From Allocoprococcus sp004560705 (lineage in GTDB: Bacteria > Bacillota > Clostridia > Lachnospirales > Lachnospiraceae): a stretch of DNA of 64,000 bases. The notes beneath the pieces are model-generated. The model saw only the letters and a list, made by a program, of their open reading frames with translations. It did not search any database and was not told the DNA's origin. This document shows positions 8,049-16,575 of the stretch, one piece after another. Position numbers and translations under genes: made by a program. The stretch covers positions 17,560 through 81,559 of the forward strand of contig NZ_JBQHTK010000009.1 in assembly GCF_052065755.1 (NCBI RefSeq), read 5' to 3'. Numbering within the stretch: the first letter of the stretch is position 1; the number at the start of each line of letters is the position of its first letter.

Positions 8049-8993
8049 CTATCCTGCCATTGGTAATGCTTTATTTAACAAAAATTTAGCTGCAGCCGGA
8101 ACCGCATTGTTATTTCCGGAATAACTTCTGGCAAACCAGTCCAGACTTTGCGGACTTTCTTTTGCCACCTGGCCCATAGTCTTGCCGCCATATTTCCCTT
8201 TGCCCGGAATCTCAACCTGCACCGCCTGCTCATAAGTCATATGCTGCAGAAGTTCTTCTACCGGTAGGGAACCGTCTAGCGCAATTCCCACTGTACCTGT
8301 CGCCATGGAATTCATTCCCGGCTGCTGGCCATAGGTATTTTGCATGGATGGCTGACCGATGATGGAGCCATTTGCCTGTGCCTGTTGGAAGAACTGTCCC
8401 ATCATGCCAGACTGTAGCTGCATCGGCGGAATGGAACCACCCGTCATCTGCCTTTCAGGCTGTTGATACGTATTTTCAGTCGATTGATAATCAGCCCGAT
8501 TCCCGCTATAAGGACTCTGCACAGTTCCTGAATTTTGAGATGACTGCGGAATCTGAATCCCGGCATCCACCTGTTCCGGATCATTTTCTTCACCTACATC
8601 CGCAAACTGAAGTCCAAACCCGGCATCTGACAGTGCCCGTCCGACAGCAGCCGTTTCCGCAAGTTCCAGAAATTTCGCTCCAAAATTCGGATCCTCTGAC
8701 CGGAATTTCTGTGAAAACGCATTAGCAATAAAGTTATCCTCTGCGTCACACTTATCCAGATAAATTCTCGCTTCCACCAAAGCTGCATTTTCTGAAAAAC
8801 TGCGGACAATACTAATAATCTTTCCCATGGGATATACCAGACGGAACCAGAGTTTCCGGTATTTCACATCCAGATACAGCTGGTCTTCCTGTCCTTCCTT
8901 TTCCAGTCTTCTTGCAAGTTCCACAGGATTAAATCCTTCCACCCGGTTGAGTGCTGCAACAGCTTCTGATTTGTCATATAAGATTGATTTCAT
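8049..8993 (-). CDS. Element protein, possible ssDNA-annealing factor
   Basis: A protein of 314 residues; the ATG at 8993 is chosen because AAAGGAG lies 8 nt upstream. An N-terminal domain (1-140) includes EARIYLDKCD and, near 120, FLELAETAAVGRALSDAGFG. An 'AET-x-A-x-GRAL-x-x-x-G-x-G' motif of this form occurs in several phage and plasmid ssDNA-annealing proteins (ERF/Rad52-like). A Q/G/S-rich linker follows, then a C-terminal region (about 245-314) with GKGKYGGKTMGQVAKESPQSLDWFARS. It sits between a RecD2-like helicase and a primase. The annealing role is a guess from motif and context. Confidence 0.45.
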   Translation of the reverse strand: MKSILYDKSEAVAALNRVEGFNPVELARRLEKEGQEDQLYLDVKYRKLWFRLVYPMGKIISIVRSFSENAALVEARIYLDKCDAEDNFIANAFSQKFRSEDPNFGAKFLELAETAAVGRALSDAGFGLQFADVGEENDPEQVDAGIQIPQSSQNSGTVQSPYSGNRADYQSTENTYQQPERQMTGGSIPPMQLQSGMMGQFFQQAQANGSIIGQPSMQNTYGQQPGMNSMATGTVGIALDGSLPVEELLQHMTYEQAVQVEIPGKGKYGGKTMGQVAKESPQSLDWFARSYSGNNNAVPAAAKFLLNKALPMAG

Positions 8994-9096
8994 TCGTTCT
9001 GCTCCTTTCGATTTCTGTTCAAAATAAAAGCAGACGAAAACCCTACATAGAGTAATAGTCTGCATTTCTCTGAGATTGTAATATTTCTTCAAATTT

Positions 9097-11334
9097 TCAT
9101 ACTGCAAGTTTTAACTGTTCTATTTCCTGCGCAGGCTTATTCCGGCTTTGATACTGGTCATAATAGCTACAGATTCTCTCTGCAAGCACTGTATTTCTCT
9201 TTCCACTGTCATCAGTATGAATCGCCTGACATACTGCGTTCCAATCCCCGACCAGATACACTTTGGACTTTGCCCTGGTAACTGCAGTATAGAGAATATT
9301 GCGTTTCAGCATAACATAGAATGCCTTCACCCATGGAATTATTACCACCGGGCACTCTGATCCCTGTGATTTGTGAACCGTAATCGCATTTGCATGTTCA
9401 ATCATTTCCATCTGCTCCAGCTCATACTCTATCATCCGGTTCTCCGTAAATTGGATACTGATCTTGGGGTTGCCTTCCTCGTCTTCATAAAAATCCAGAA
9501 TGGTTCCCATATCTCCGTTGCTGATAAGAGCAGTATTTTTATTCTGTATGATCTTATCCCCAACCCGAAATACGTCTTTTCCAATCACAAGTTCCTTCTT
9601 TCCACTGACTGGTGGATTGATGATATCCTCCAGTGTGCGGTTCAGTTCCACCACACCAGCTGCAGTTCTTACCCGGAAAGGTGTCAGGATCTGCACCTTG
9701 TCGTGACCATTTCGGATGACTTCCTCCTGATAGAGTCTCTTTACGGTATCTGCAGTTTCTTCTGTCCCTTTGCAGGGCACAAACACAAAATCATCACCCA
9801 GAATCAGGTTGGTTTTTCCCTCCTGCATCAGCTTTGCATTCACTGGTATGTTGCTTGTGGCACCCTGACGATACACAAGGTCAAGCATTGTGACCGGTAT
9901 CAGCCCACATTGGATAAGCTGACAAAATACATCACCGGCTCCCACCGAAGGAAGCTGGTCCACATCCCCCACGAGAAGGATTCTTGTATTTCCTTTGACT
10001 CTCTGGAAGAATTCATAAGCCAGCCGCATATCCACCATGGATGTTTCATCCACATTGACAAACCCTGCCTCCAGATAGGCAAACTCAGCCGTATAATCTT
10101 CTCCCAGAAGCCCCATTGCCATATGCATGGTCGAGGCGTTCTGGTTACCCGTACTTTCTGCCATCCGTCTTGCAGCTCTGCCGGTCGGTGCCATTAACTG
10201 CACTTCAGACTTACATTTCATGCCATGGATATAGAGGATCACCTTTAAAACAGTTGTCTTTCCGGTACCCGGACCTCCTGTAATGATGCTGATGGGATTC
10301 GCAAACACCATCCGGACCGCCTGTTTCTGCTTTTCTGACAGTGTAATTCTCAGAACTTTCTGCGCCTGTACAAGTTCAGTCTCCACATCAAGCGATTCCA
10401 TAGGATAAAGAATCCGCCTTGCTATCATGGCTGCGGTCTGCTCCTCTGCTTCAAACTGGCGGAAGGTATAAACCTTTTCATCATCCAACACAATGCTGTT
10501 CTGCATAACCAGACGGTAGAGTACATTGCTCACATCCTGAACGGTCACTGCCTGAAAAGTCAGATCTTTATTCAACACTTCCAGTACCTGTTCTGTTAGA
10601 ATCTCCTGTTCCAGATAAAGATGCCCTTCCTTCATAGCCTCACTTAGCACGTAACTGATGCACCCTGAAATACGCATGGGATCATTCAGAGTCTTTCCGA
10701 GTGCCCTGCCAATGTTATCCACTGTCAGGAATCCAAATCCCTTGACTGCACATAACATATATGGGCGTTTCCGGATGATATCCACGGATTCATCTTTAAA
10801 TGTCTGTAGGATCAGATTCACTTTCTTTGGTGTCACTTTGTAAGGAGCCAGAAAGGTCATCAGCTCCCGAAACACCTGGTTCTTCCCAAAGGAATCCATA
10901 ATCCCACGGAGTTTCTTTTCTGAAATTCCTGGAATCGAAAGCAGTTTCTCCGGTGTTTTCTCAATGACTTCCAGCGTATCCAGACCAAATTGACGATAGA
11001 TGGCTTCCGCTGTCCTCTGTCTGACGCCTTTTATTGCACCAGATGCTAAATATCCTATGATTCCTTCTTTCGTCCTTGGAACAATTTCCATAAAGGATTC
11101 CACCTTATACTGCAGGCCATGACTTCCGTTTTCCCAGATTCCCTCCATTTCCAGTTCAATCTGGTCTGTAAGGGGCAAATTATATCCTACGGCAGTAAAC
11201 CCAATCATCTTTCGGGATGCCAGATACTTATCCCTTGCTGACAATGGCACGGACGTATCCTGGGTACAATAGAGTGCTACAGTAAAGCCATTTCCTTCAT
11301 TCATATAGATCTTATTCACATATCTGCATCGCAT
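9097..11334 (-). CDS. recD2: RecD2-like ATP-dependent DNA helicase
   Basis: A protein of about 745 residues, the usual RecD2 length. An OB-like N-terminal domain is followed by helix-hairpin-helix motifs (LLSIPGISEKKLRGI near 135-150). The superfamily 1 helicase core has Walker A GGPGTGKTT, Walker B VDETSMVD, LLVGDVDQLPSVGAGDVF and the C-terminal AITVHKSQGSE. RecD2 unwinds DNA 5'-3' without RecBC; the element copy probably serves replication or recombination of transferred DNA. ATG 11334 is preferred, with GGAGGG 9 nt upstream. Confidence 0.88.
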   Translation of the reverse strand: MRCRYVNKIYMNEGNGFTVALYCTQDTSVPLSARDKYLASRKMIGFTAVGYNLPLTDQIELEMEGIWENGSHGLQYKVESFMEIVPRTKEGIIGYLASGAIKGVRQRTAEAIYRQFGLDTLEVIEKTPEKLLSIPGISEKKLRGIMDSFGKNQVFRELMTFLAPYKVTPKKVNLILQTFKDESVDIIRKRPYMLCAVKGFGFLTVDNIGRALGKTLNDPMRISGCISYVLSEAMKEGHLYLEQEILTEQVLEVLNKDLTFQAVTVQDVSNVLYRLVMQNSIVLDDEKVYTFRQFEAEEQTAAMIARRILYPMESLDVETELVQAQKVLRITLSEKQKQAVRMVFANPISIITGGPGTGKTTVLKVILYIHGMKCKSEVQLMAPTGRAARRMAESTGNQNASTMHMAMGLLGEDYTAEFAYLEAGFVNVDETSMVDMRLAYEFFQRVKGNTRILLVGDVDQLPSVGAGDVFCQLIQCGLIPVTMLDLVYRQGATSNIPVNAKLMQEGKTNLILGDDFVFVPCKGTEETADTVKRLYQEEVIRNGHDKVQILTPFRVRTAAGVVELNRTLEDIINPPVSGKKELVIGKDVFRVGDKIIQNKNTALISNGDMGTILDFYEDEEGNPKISIQFTENRMIEYELEQMEMIEHANAITVHKSQGSECPVVIIPWVKAFYVMLKRNILYTAVTRAKSKVYLVGDWNAVCQAIHTDDSGKRNTVLAERICSYYDQYQSRNKPAQEIEQLKLAV

Positions 11335-11368
11335 CTTCCACATCCCTCCAGTTTGAATCTGCCAAACA

Positions 11369-12412
11369 TTATGCAGCCTCCTTCTTTATACGAAATGTCC
11401 TGCTCTCAGTTGTCTTCGCATATTCTTCATAAATATCAGGATGCTGAATCTTCAGCTTCTCCATCTGCGCTTTTCCGATCTGTGTACGTTTTGTAGGATT
11501 ATACGTAATCCGGTAACAATTCGTACCATCCTTTAAAATAGCTTTGCATCTGGCTCCTAACTGCTCCACAAAAGGGACGCTGATCGCACGCTGCTCCGAT
11601 TCGATCTCTTTTTTTCTTTTTTCAATTTGGGATTTTTCTTCTGCTAAAGCAAGATATCTTTCAAGATTTTTAGATTCCAGACATGATAATTCGATTTCCG
11701 GGAGACTAATGTCCGCATATCCCACAGATCTCCGAATACTATCTAAAATGAGGTCTGTCTTTCCGTTATACGGTGGTTCCACATGTTTTTCAACATATTC
11801 CTCCCAGAAGAATGCTTCCTGTTCTATGATGTCTTCTTCATCCATCAGGTCACGCTCCAGATAACGGAATACAAATTCGTCTTCATTATTCCCATACAGA
11901 CATGCAATATAAGCTTTCTGCATGTTCATGACCGACAGATAATGTTTGACCTGGAGCACATAATTATCCGGAATTGCATCATCATCCCATTTCTTACTTG
12001 CATTGTAATTACAGGTCTTACATTCAAGAATTCCATATGTACCATCGGGAAATAAAATAAAAAAATCCACATCTGCAAGCATGAACGGATACAGAGGATG
12101 CCGGAACATTTTTCTTACCGGAAATACCTTCAGTCCTGTCTTTCTGACAAAAATTTCTGCGACAAGATCTTCCAGCCGATGCCCGACTTCCTTTGCAACC
12201 CAGTTACTTTCTTCTTCCTCCGGAATAGCAGGCAGGATTCCCACCTTGTTGTTATATAGATCCCGGATTGTCGCAAACGGGGAGATTCCCATGATGGCGG
12301 CTACATCGCTGCCACCAATTCCCTTTTTACGATAATCAAGCCATTCCTCTCTCGTAAGTCCACTGATATCCACTACAATCTCCGGTTCATAATTCAAATT
12401 CAACCCTGTCAT
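11369..12412 (-). CDS. YqaJ-family viral-type recombinase nuclease
   Basis: A 347-residue protein with the YqaJ/lambda-exonuclease fold: WLDYRKKGIGGSDVAAIMG near 25-45 and the catalytic D...E-x-K centre in DVDFFILFPDGTYGILECKT (about 125-145). Residues 240-300 look coiled-coil and the C-terminus is basic. Such 5'-3' exonucleases act with an annealing protein; the 8049-8993 product is a candidate partner. The ATG has AAGGAGG 9 nt upstream. Confidence 0.85.
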   Translation of the reverse strand: MTGLNLNYEPEIVVDISGLTREEWLDYRKKGIGGSDVAAIMGISPFATIRDLYNNKVGILPAIPEEEESNWVAKEVGHRLEDLVAEIFVRKTGLKVFPVRKMFRHPLYPFMLADVDFFILFPDGTYGILECKTCNYNASKKWDDDAIPDNYVLQVKHYLSVMNMQKAYIACLYGNNEDEFVFRYLERDLMDEEDIIEQEAFFWEEYVEKHVEPPYNGKTDLILDSIRRSVGYADISLPEIELSCLESKNLERYLALAEEKSQIEKRKKEIESEQRAISVPFVEQLGARCKAILKDGTNCYRITYNPTKRTQIGKAQMEKLKIQHPDIYEEYAKTTESRTFRIKKEAA

Positions 12413-12446
12413 TCTTTATTGCCTCCTTCTTATTTTTCTTTTCGCC

Positions 12447-13589
12447 TTACCATTTGATTGCTCCACCTACATCAAACTCTTTCCAGTCTAAAGCCAATGC
12501 ACGGGTAATCTGTTCTTCCAGATTAATGATTGCTGCCCCCTGCATTCCTTCACAGGCTGCAAAGAACGATGCTTCGTTCATAGCAAAATAAATGTCATGT
12601 GCAGTGCAGGGTCCGTTTCCTTTCTGGAACTCGAACATTTCCGCCACATCATTGATCAACTTTTTTCGGATTCCCAGGCGTTTCATCGATAAACGAATAC
12701 AATTCAGCGGATGACGGATTTCAATATCCATTAATTTTGTTATATCTGAAATTGCATCCTGATATCTGGAACAGAGCATTCTTAAATTTGCCAGAAACTG
12801 TGTCATATCAGCACCGCCGGTATGCGCCAGTTTAATTGGACTGCCAAGACTGATCGTCCTGCCACTGCTGGAACAAGTCAGCATCGGATACAGATTTGCA
12901 CCGCTTACCGCCACATCTGATGTAGTAAGCCTTACAGCAGGTGCAATGATATTATCGCTAATACCATGATCACTTAAAGCATCCCTGTAAGTATCCAGAA
13001 GTTCCTGATTTCCCCCAAGTTCCCACATTGCGGAAACAATGGAATGATCGAACATTCCGGAACCTTCCACGTAACTGTTTCCCGGAAAATTGGTATTCAG
13101 AAACTGCATGGTCATTTCAAATACTGCCCGCATATCCAATATGCTGTAATCATGATGATCTCCACCGTGAACTGCAGATACTTTTCCATCTGCAATCTTA
13201 ATCAGAGCATCCCCTTTCGCTACCTTCAGGCAGTAATTCACTACCTTCGCATAATTTGCTGTTTCCAGTTTTCTAAGCCCGGAACCAGAAATTCCTGCCC
13301 GATCCAGAATTGTCCGGATTGCACAGGTACGCACCGGATAGGTCTCGCCCTTAATTTTTAATGCCAATTGGGTGTTATTCTCAGTATCTTCCAGAATCTC
13401 TTCCCAATTCTTTCCTACTGTGTCCTTCATTTTACCTGCTTCCTGAATAGCAGGAACCAGCCGCAGTGTTCTTGTAGGCTTACGGATCCAGGAAGATTCT
13501 TTTGCTCTCTGTGCTAGAAATTCCAGCATCTCCTTTGGGTCTGCAAATGTCGTCTGATACGCATCTGCAAAAATTTTTGTTTCATTCAT
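12447..13589 (-). CDS. DUF932-like phage/plasmid protein
   Basis: A protein of about 380 residues. ATG 13589 is chosen with AAAGGTGG 8 nt upstream. Features are KPTRTLRLVPAIQE near 40, GGDHHDYSILDMRAVF near 160, and VRLTTSDVAVSGANLYPMLT near 245. These agree with DUF932 / phage-plasmid-like proteins often found near YqaJ and RecD in mobile elements; the function is unknown. It is the first gene of the leftward operon and lies behind the tandem terminators of the predicted RNA at 13671-13896, so its expression may depend on read-through. Confidence 0.55.
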   Translation of the reverse strand: MNETKIFADAYQTTFADPKEMLEFLAQRAKESSWIRKPTRTLRLVPAIQEAGKMKDTVGKNWEEILEDTENNTQLALKIKGETYPVRTCAIRTILDRAGISGSGLRKLETANYAKVVNYCLKVAKGDALIKIADGKVSAVHGGDHHDYSILDMRAVFEMTMQFLNTNFPGNSYVEGSGMFDHSIVSAMWELGGNQELLDTYRDALSDHGISDNIIAPAVRLTTSDVAVSGANLYPMLTCSSSGRTISLGSPIKLAHTGGADMTQFLANLRMLCSRYQDAISDITKLMDIEIRHPLNCIRLSMKRLGIRKKLINDVAEMFEFQKGNGPCTAHDIYFAMNEASFFAACEGMQGAAIINLEEQITRALALDWKEFDVGGAIKW

Positions 13590-13670
13590 GTGTCTTTCCA
13601 CCTTTCTTAAAATAAAATTTTATCCATAAACAGCTCAAAGCTGGTTCTGGCTGCATCATTTGCCATTAAA

Positions 13671-13896
13671 CAAATTAAAAAAGGAATGAAAAGAGTATTT
13701 CTCCATTCATTCCTAAATCTCTGGTATTTTACCTAATAAAACAAAAAGCATCACTACCGCGATACACACCGCATAGTGACACTTTATACAAACATAAACA
13801 GCTTATGCCAGACAGGAAGTTTTTCTCTGCCTGTTGATTCCGGGATTCACACAATCCCAGAACTTCCCTACAAGGGAATGCATAAAAAACAAACTA
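13671..13896 (-). ncRNA. Predicted structured RNA/leader with two terminators
   Basis: No protein frame fits. From the promoter at 13904-13932 the - strand transcript would contain the hairpins TTCCCTTGTAGGGAA (13864-13878), TGGGATT...AATCCC (13840-13860) and ACAGG...CCTGT (13811-13835). Then comes a hairpin with arms TCACTA/TAGTGA (13751-13779) followed by a T-rich run, and a second hairpin with arms AGGAATGA/TCATTCCT (13682-13714) followed by six or more Ts. It is either a small RNA of about 155-225 nt or a leader that attenuates the DUF932-like operon. I do not recognise a known RNA family. Confidence 0.5.
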
Positions 13897-13903
13897 TATC
13901 AGT

Positions 13904-13932
13904 ATAGTAGCACAATATATTGTTTGTGTCAA
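13904..13932 (-). promoter_or_regulatory. Sigma-A promoter with palindrome in the spacer
   Basis: TTGACA (13927-13932) and TACTAT (13904-13909) are separated by exactly 17 bp. The spacer holds the perfect 12-bp palindrome ACAATATATTGT (13912-13923), a likely operator. It drives leftward transcription of the predicted RNA and the operon beyond. Confidence 0.75.
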
Positions 13933-13943
13933 TTCTGTATATA

Positions 13944-14138
13944 CTATATATTGTTTTCTGTAATAAAAACAATATGCTCACCCAGGAATTCTTTACATGT
14001 CTGTTTTACCTTTCCGTACTGCTCACTGTCTTTCTTAGCAGCTCCTGCACACAATGCAGAAAGGGGACATCCCTCACAGTTGTTCTGCAAGGCTTCCTTA
14101 ATCCATTCGATTTCCTGTTCTGTTCCGATTACTTTCAT
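13944..14138 (-). CDS. Small cysteine-motif protein of the element
   Basis: A 64-residue protein. The ATG at 14138 is chosen because GAGGTGAG lies just upstream; a longer frame starting at 14180 is less likely. A compact Cys set, NCEGCPLSALC, sits mid-protein with another Cys in QTCKEF, so metal binding is plausible. I do not recognise a family. It is transcribed leftwards into the promoter of the predicted RNA. Confidence 0.6.
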   Translation of the reverse strand: MKVIGTEQEIEWIKEALQNNCEGCPLSALCAGAAKKDSEQYGKVKQTCKEFLGEHIVFITENNI

Positions 14139-14259
14139 CTGACTCACCTCTATTACATCATACCCCGAAATCATACACATAACACATCTTTTTACTGATA
14201 ACTTTTTAAATAAACGTCTGCAATCCGCCAGATTCTGTGTATATGATCATGTATGTTGT

Positions 14260-14337
14260 ATTATATCCGCAAATTACGGATATAATCAATAATATTATTC
14301 TCTTTACTTTTAATACACCTATTTTAATCCGTAATTT
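14260..14337. promoter_or_regulatory. Operator region between element regulators
   Basis: A palindrome with perfect 10-bp arms, ATTATATCCG (14260-14269) and CGGATATAAT (14277-14286), has a 7-nt centre. The inner motif TCCGTAATTT recurs at 14328-14337, near the start of the XRE gene. These are probable binding sites for that XRE protein controlling both directions. No gene is seen in 14139-14382. Confidence 0.55.
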
Positions 14338-14382
14338 CACTTTCGTAAATAGATTAAAATAAAGAAAACGAGGTGAGAAAAA

Positions 14383-14700
14383 ATGGATGAAAAATATATT
14401 GCAGACCGAATCACAGAGCTGCGCCTTAGAAAAAATGTATCCGAATATCAAATGAGTCTTGATCTTGGTAAAAATAAAAGTTACATCCAGAATATCAGCT
14501 CCGGACGTTCCCTGCCTTCCATGAGCCAGTTTTATGAAATATGCCGTTATTTTGATATTACACCACAGGAGTTCTTTGATGAAAGGATTCATAACTTACC
14601 TCTTTATCAAAAAGCAAACGATCTTTTAAAACAGTTGGATGAGGATGATATGATGGCGGTTATATCCATTCTCAAAAGATTAACCGCCAAACATCCCTAA
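14383..14700 (+). CDS. XRE-family transcriptional regulator
   Basis: A 105-residue protein. The HTH spans residues 8-65: ITELRLRKNVSEYQMSLDLG, SYIQNISSGRSLPSMSQF and YFDITPQEFF. The C-terminal helix KANDLLKQLDEDDMMAVISI is typical of Tn1549-type element regulators. RBS GAGGTGAG precedes the ATG. It is placed to control the leftward operon and the rightward xis-int genes. Confidence 0.85.
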   Translation: MDEKYIADRITELRLRKNVSEYQMSLDLGKNKSYIQNISSGRSLPSMSQFYEICRYFDITPQEFFDERIHNLPLYQKANDLLKQLDEDDMMAVISILKRLTAKHP

Positions 14701-14710
14701 TGTTTCTTAC

Positions 14711-14745
14711 AGGCTGCCTTTTATGGCAGCTTAATTTTTTTCCAA
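14711..14745 (+). terminator. Terminator of the XRE gene
   Basis: GGCTGCC and GGCAGC pair around the loop TTTTAT and are followed by TTAATTTTTT. Confidence 0.8.
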
Positions 14746-15059
14746 AATTCTTCCAATCTCCAAAATTTCATGACTATTTCTAAGTAAATGGGCAAGACCC
14801 AAGTTGTACCTTGATAATTGCATACACCTCTCAGAAGATTGATATAGGTGCTGCAGATAGTGCCTGCGTTTATTGCGTGCCTGCAGCTTTAAGATTACAT
14901 AGTAACGCCTTCTACGTGGCCTGGAAGGGCATAGGAACTGGATTCTGTGAGATTTACACCATTTTTCGTCAGGCTATTTTACAATAGTAAAATTACTCTA
15001 AACTTGATATAATAATGGACAGGTATTGAAGTTTTATCCTGTCCGTAGAAAGGAGCAGA
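14746..15059 (+). promoter_or_regulatory. Leader region upstream of xis-int
   Basis: I see no gene in these 314 bp. A hairpin-prone segment is present near 14848-14890 (CTGCAG near each end). A sigma-A-like TTGATA...TAATAA lies near 15004-15015, and GGACAGG...CCTGTCC near 15018-15046 forms a hairpin just before the xis ribosome-binding site. It may hold a regulated leader for excision genes. Confidence 0.35.
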
Positions 15060-15254
15060 ATGATTACAGTAACAAAAAGTGATTTGATAAAGTTAGGTTA
15101 TGGTCCTTCTTTTTCAGCAGATATTATCCGGGAAGCGAAAAAGCTGATGATTGCCAAGGGCCATACTTATTATCAATCAAAGAAACTGGACAGGGTGCCA
15201 AAGGAAGCGGTTGAGGAATTATTGGGAATCACTTTGCCAGATACTGAAAACTAA
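15060..15254 (+). CDS. DUF3173 excisionase-like protein
   Basis: A 64-residue protein, MITVTKSDLIKLGYGPSFSA at the N-terminus and then IIREAKKLMIAKGHTYYQ. The pattern matches DUF3173, a small DNA-binding family that lies next to tyrosine integrases in Tn1549-type elements and probably acts as a directionality factor. RBS AAAGGAG. The integrase starts 33 nt downstream. Confidence 0.8.
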   Translation: MITVTKSDLIKLGYGPSFSADIIREAKKLMIAKGHTYYQSKKLDRVPKEAVEELLGITLPDTEN

Positions 15255-15287
15255 GTGTACTTCTTGCATTAGAGAAGGAGTGTAACC

Positions 15288-16472
15288 ATGGCAAAAGATC
15301 CAATCAAGAAAGCAACTAACGGAACCTATTATTTCAGGGCGAACTTAGGAAAACACCCTGTAACTGGGAAACAAATACAAAAATATCGCAGTGGATTTGC
15401 AACAAAGAAAGAGGCTCGGGCAGAATATTCAAAGCTTATTCTGTCTACACCAGATGAGCTTACTGAAAAGAAAGAGGAAGTGACTTTCAAAAAATTTATT
15501 CAAGAGATTTATCTTCCCTGGTATAAAACCCAGGTAAAAGAAAGTACATACAAGAACAGATATGCTACCATTGAAAAACACTTTGCCTATTTCTATAAGA
15601 TGAATACTGACAAAATTGAGCCAATTCATGTGCAAAACTGGCAATTAAAACTGGCAAAAAACTACAGCCCAAATTATGTGAGGATTATACAGGGAATGCT
15701 TGCAGTCGCATTTGACAGAGCTATCGTTCTGGGACTTGCAAAGAAAAATCCGGCCAGAATGATCGGAAATGTCAAAAGCAGAAAACCGAAAATTGATTTC
15801 TGGACACTGGAAGAATTCCAGAAGGTCATTTCTCTTCTGTATAAGGGAGATTATTATGAACACTATCTGTTCATTTCCTACTGGTTGTTATTTATGACTG
15901 GAATGCGAATCGGAGAAGCGGCAGCACTGCAATGGTCAGATATTGATTTTGAGACAGGCGTTCTCAGCATCAACAAGAATCTTTACTACAAAACCATGAC
16001 CGACTATAAATTTGTAGAGCCAAAAACGCAAGCAGGTATTCGGGATATCGTTATAGATGATGATACGATAAAAGAACTGAAAGAATGGAAAGAAGTTCAA
16101 CAGAAAGTTCTACCAAAATGTAATTTCGTATTAAGCTATAACGGAACGCCCACCAGCAAGACAACTTTGCCAAGAGCCCTGGAAAAGCTGGCAAATCTTG
16201 CTGGTGTCCACCGTATTAAAATTCATGCCTTACGGCATTCCCACGCTTCCCTGTTAATCAGCATGGGAGAAAACCCATTAATCATCAAAGACCGTTTAGG
16301 ACACGAAAAAATCCAAACGACTTTGGGAACCTATGGGCATTTATATCCAAACAGCAACTTTGAAGTAGCAAAGAAGCTGACAGGAAAACTTACCTATACA
16401 CCTGCAACAGAAAGTGTGGCTGATTACACAAGCAATCAGTTCACAGCTGAGTATCATAAGCAGGTGAATTAA
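15288..16472 (+). CDS. int: Tyrosine integrase of the conjugative element
   Basis: A 394-residue tyrosine recombinase. It has an AP2-like N-terminal arm domain (1-60), a SAM-like core-binding domain (65-165) and a catalytic domain (175-380). Catalytic residues are visible: Arg in TGMRIGEAAAL, His/Arg in HALRHSHASL, the LGHEKIQTTLGTYGHLY block with its His, and the nucleophile Tyr in TYGHLY. It catalyses integration and excision. It is the last element gene before the 3' end of guaA and points towards it, so the attachment site is probably there. Confidence 0.92.
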   Translation: MAKDPIKKATNGTYYFRANLGKHPVTGKQIQKYRSGFATKKEARAEYSKLILSTPDELTEKKEEVTFKKFIQEIYLPWYKTQVKESTYKNRYATIEKHFAYFYKMNTDKIEPIHVQNWQLKLAKNYSPNYVRIIQGMLAVAFDRAIVLGLAKKNPARMIGNVKSRKPKIDFWTLEEFQKVISLLYKGDYYEHYLFISYWLLFMTGMRIGEAAALQWSDIDFETGVLSINKNLYYKTMTDYKFVEPKTQAGIRDIVIDDDTIKELKEWKEVQQKVLPKCNFVLSYNGTPTSKTTLPRALEKLANLAGVHRIKIHALRHSHASLLISMGENPLIIKDRLGHEKIQTTLGTYGHLYPNSNFEVAKKLTGKLTYTPATESVADYTSNQFTAEYHKQVN

Positions 16473-16575
16473 AAAAATGCAATAAAAATGCAATTTTCAA
16501 AGGCCGAAGCCCGGAAGCCCCGTAAAATAAGGCTTTCTGGCCCACCGCCTACTATTCAAACTCAATCGTCCCCGG
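16473..16575. other. Right end of the conjugative element at the guaA 3' end (inferred att)
   Basis: Between int and guaA lies an imperfect hairpin segment (GGAAGCC...GGCTTTC near 16510-16540), then the guaA stop codon. Integration at the guaA 3' end is a known pattern for islands and conjugative elements. No second copy of the guaA terminal sequence is found in the window, so the left end lies elsewhere and the exact core cannot be fixed. Confidence 0.45.

Larger units (their letters stand above)
2967..16551. mobile_element. Tn1549-type integrative conjugative element, incomplete in window
   Basis: The run of sigma-like factor, ParMR, sortase, primase, RecD2, YqaJ, DUF932, two XRE regulators, DUF3173 and integrase is the non-transfer half of such an element. 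The right end is at guaA. The left limit given is only the first recognisable element gene; the relaxase and type IV secretion genes must lie outside the window or be lost. The hydE-ttcA genes to the left could be cargo or chromosome. Confidence 0.65.

Noticed and set aside
9373..10197. A 274-codon + strand open frame
   Set aside because: Antisense shadow of the RecD2-like helicase core.
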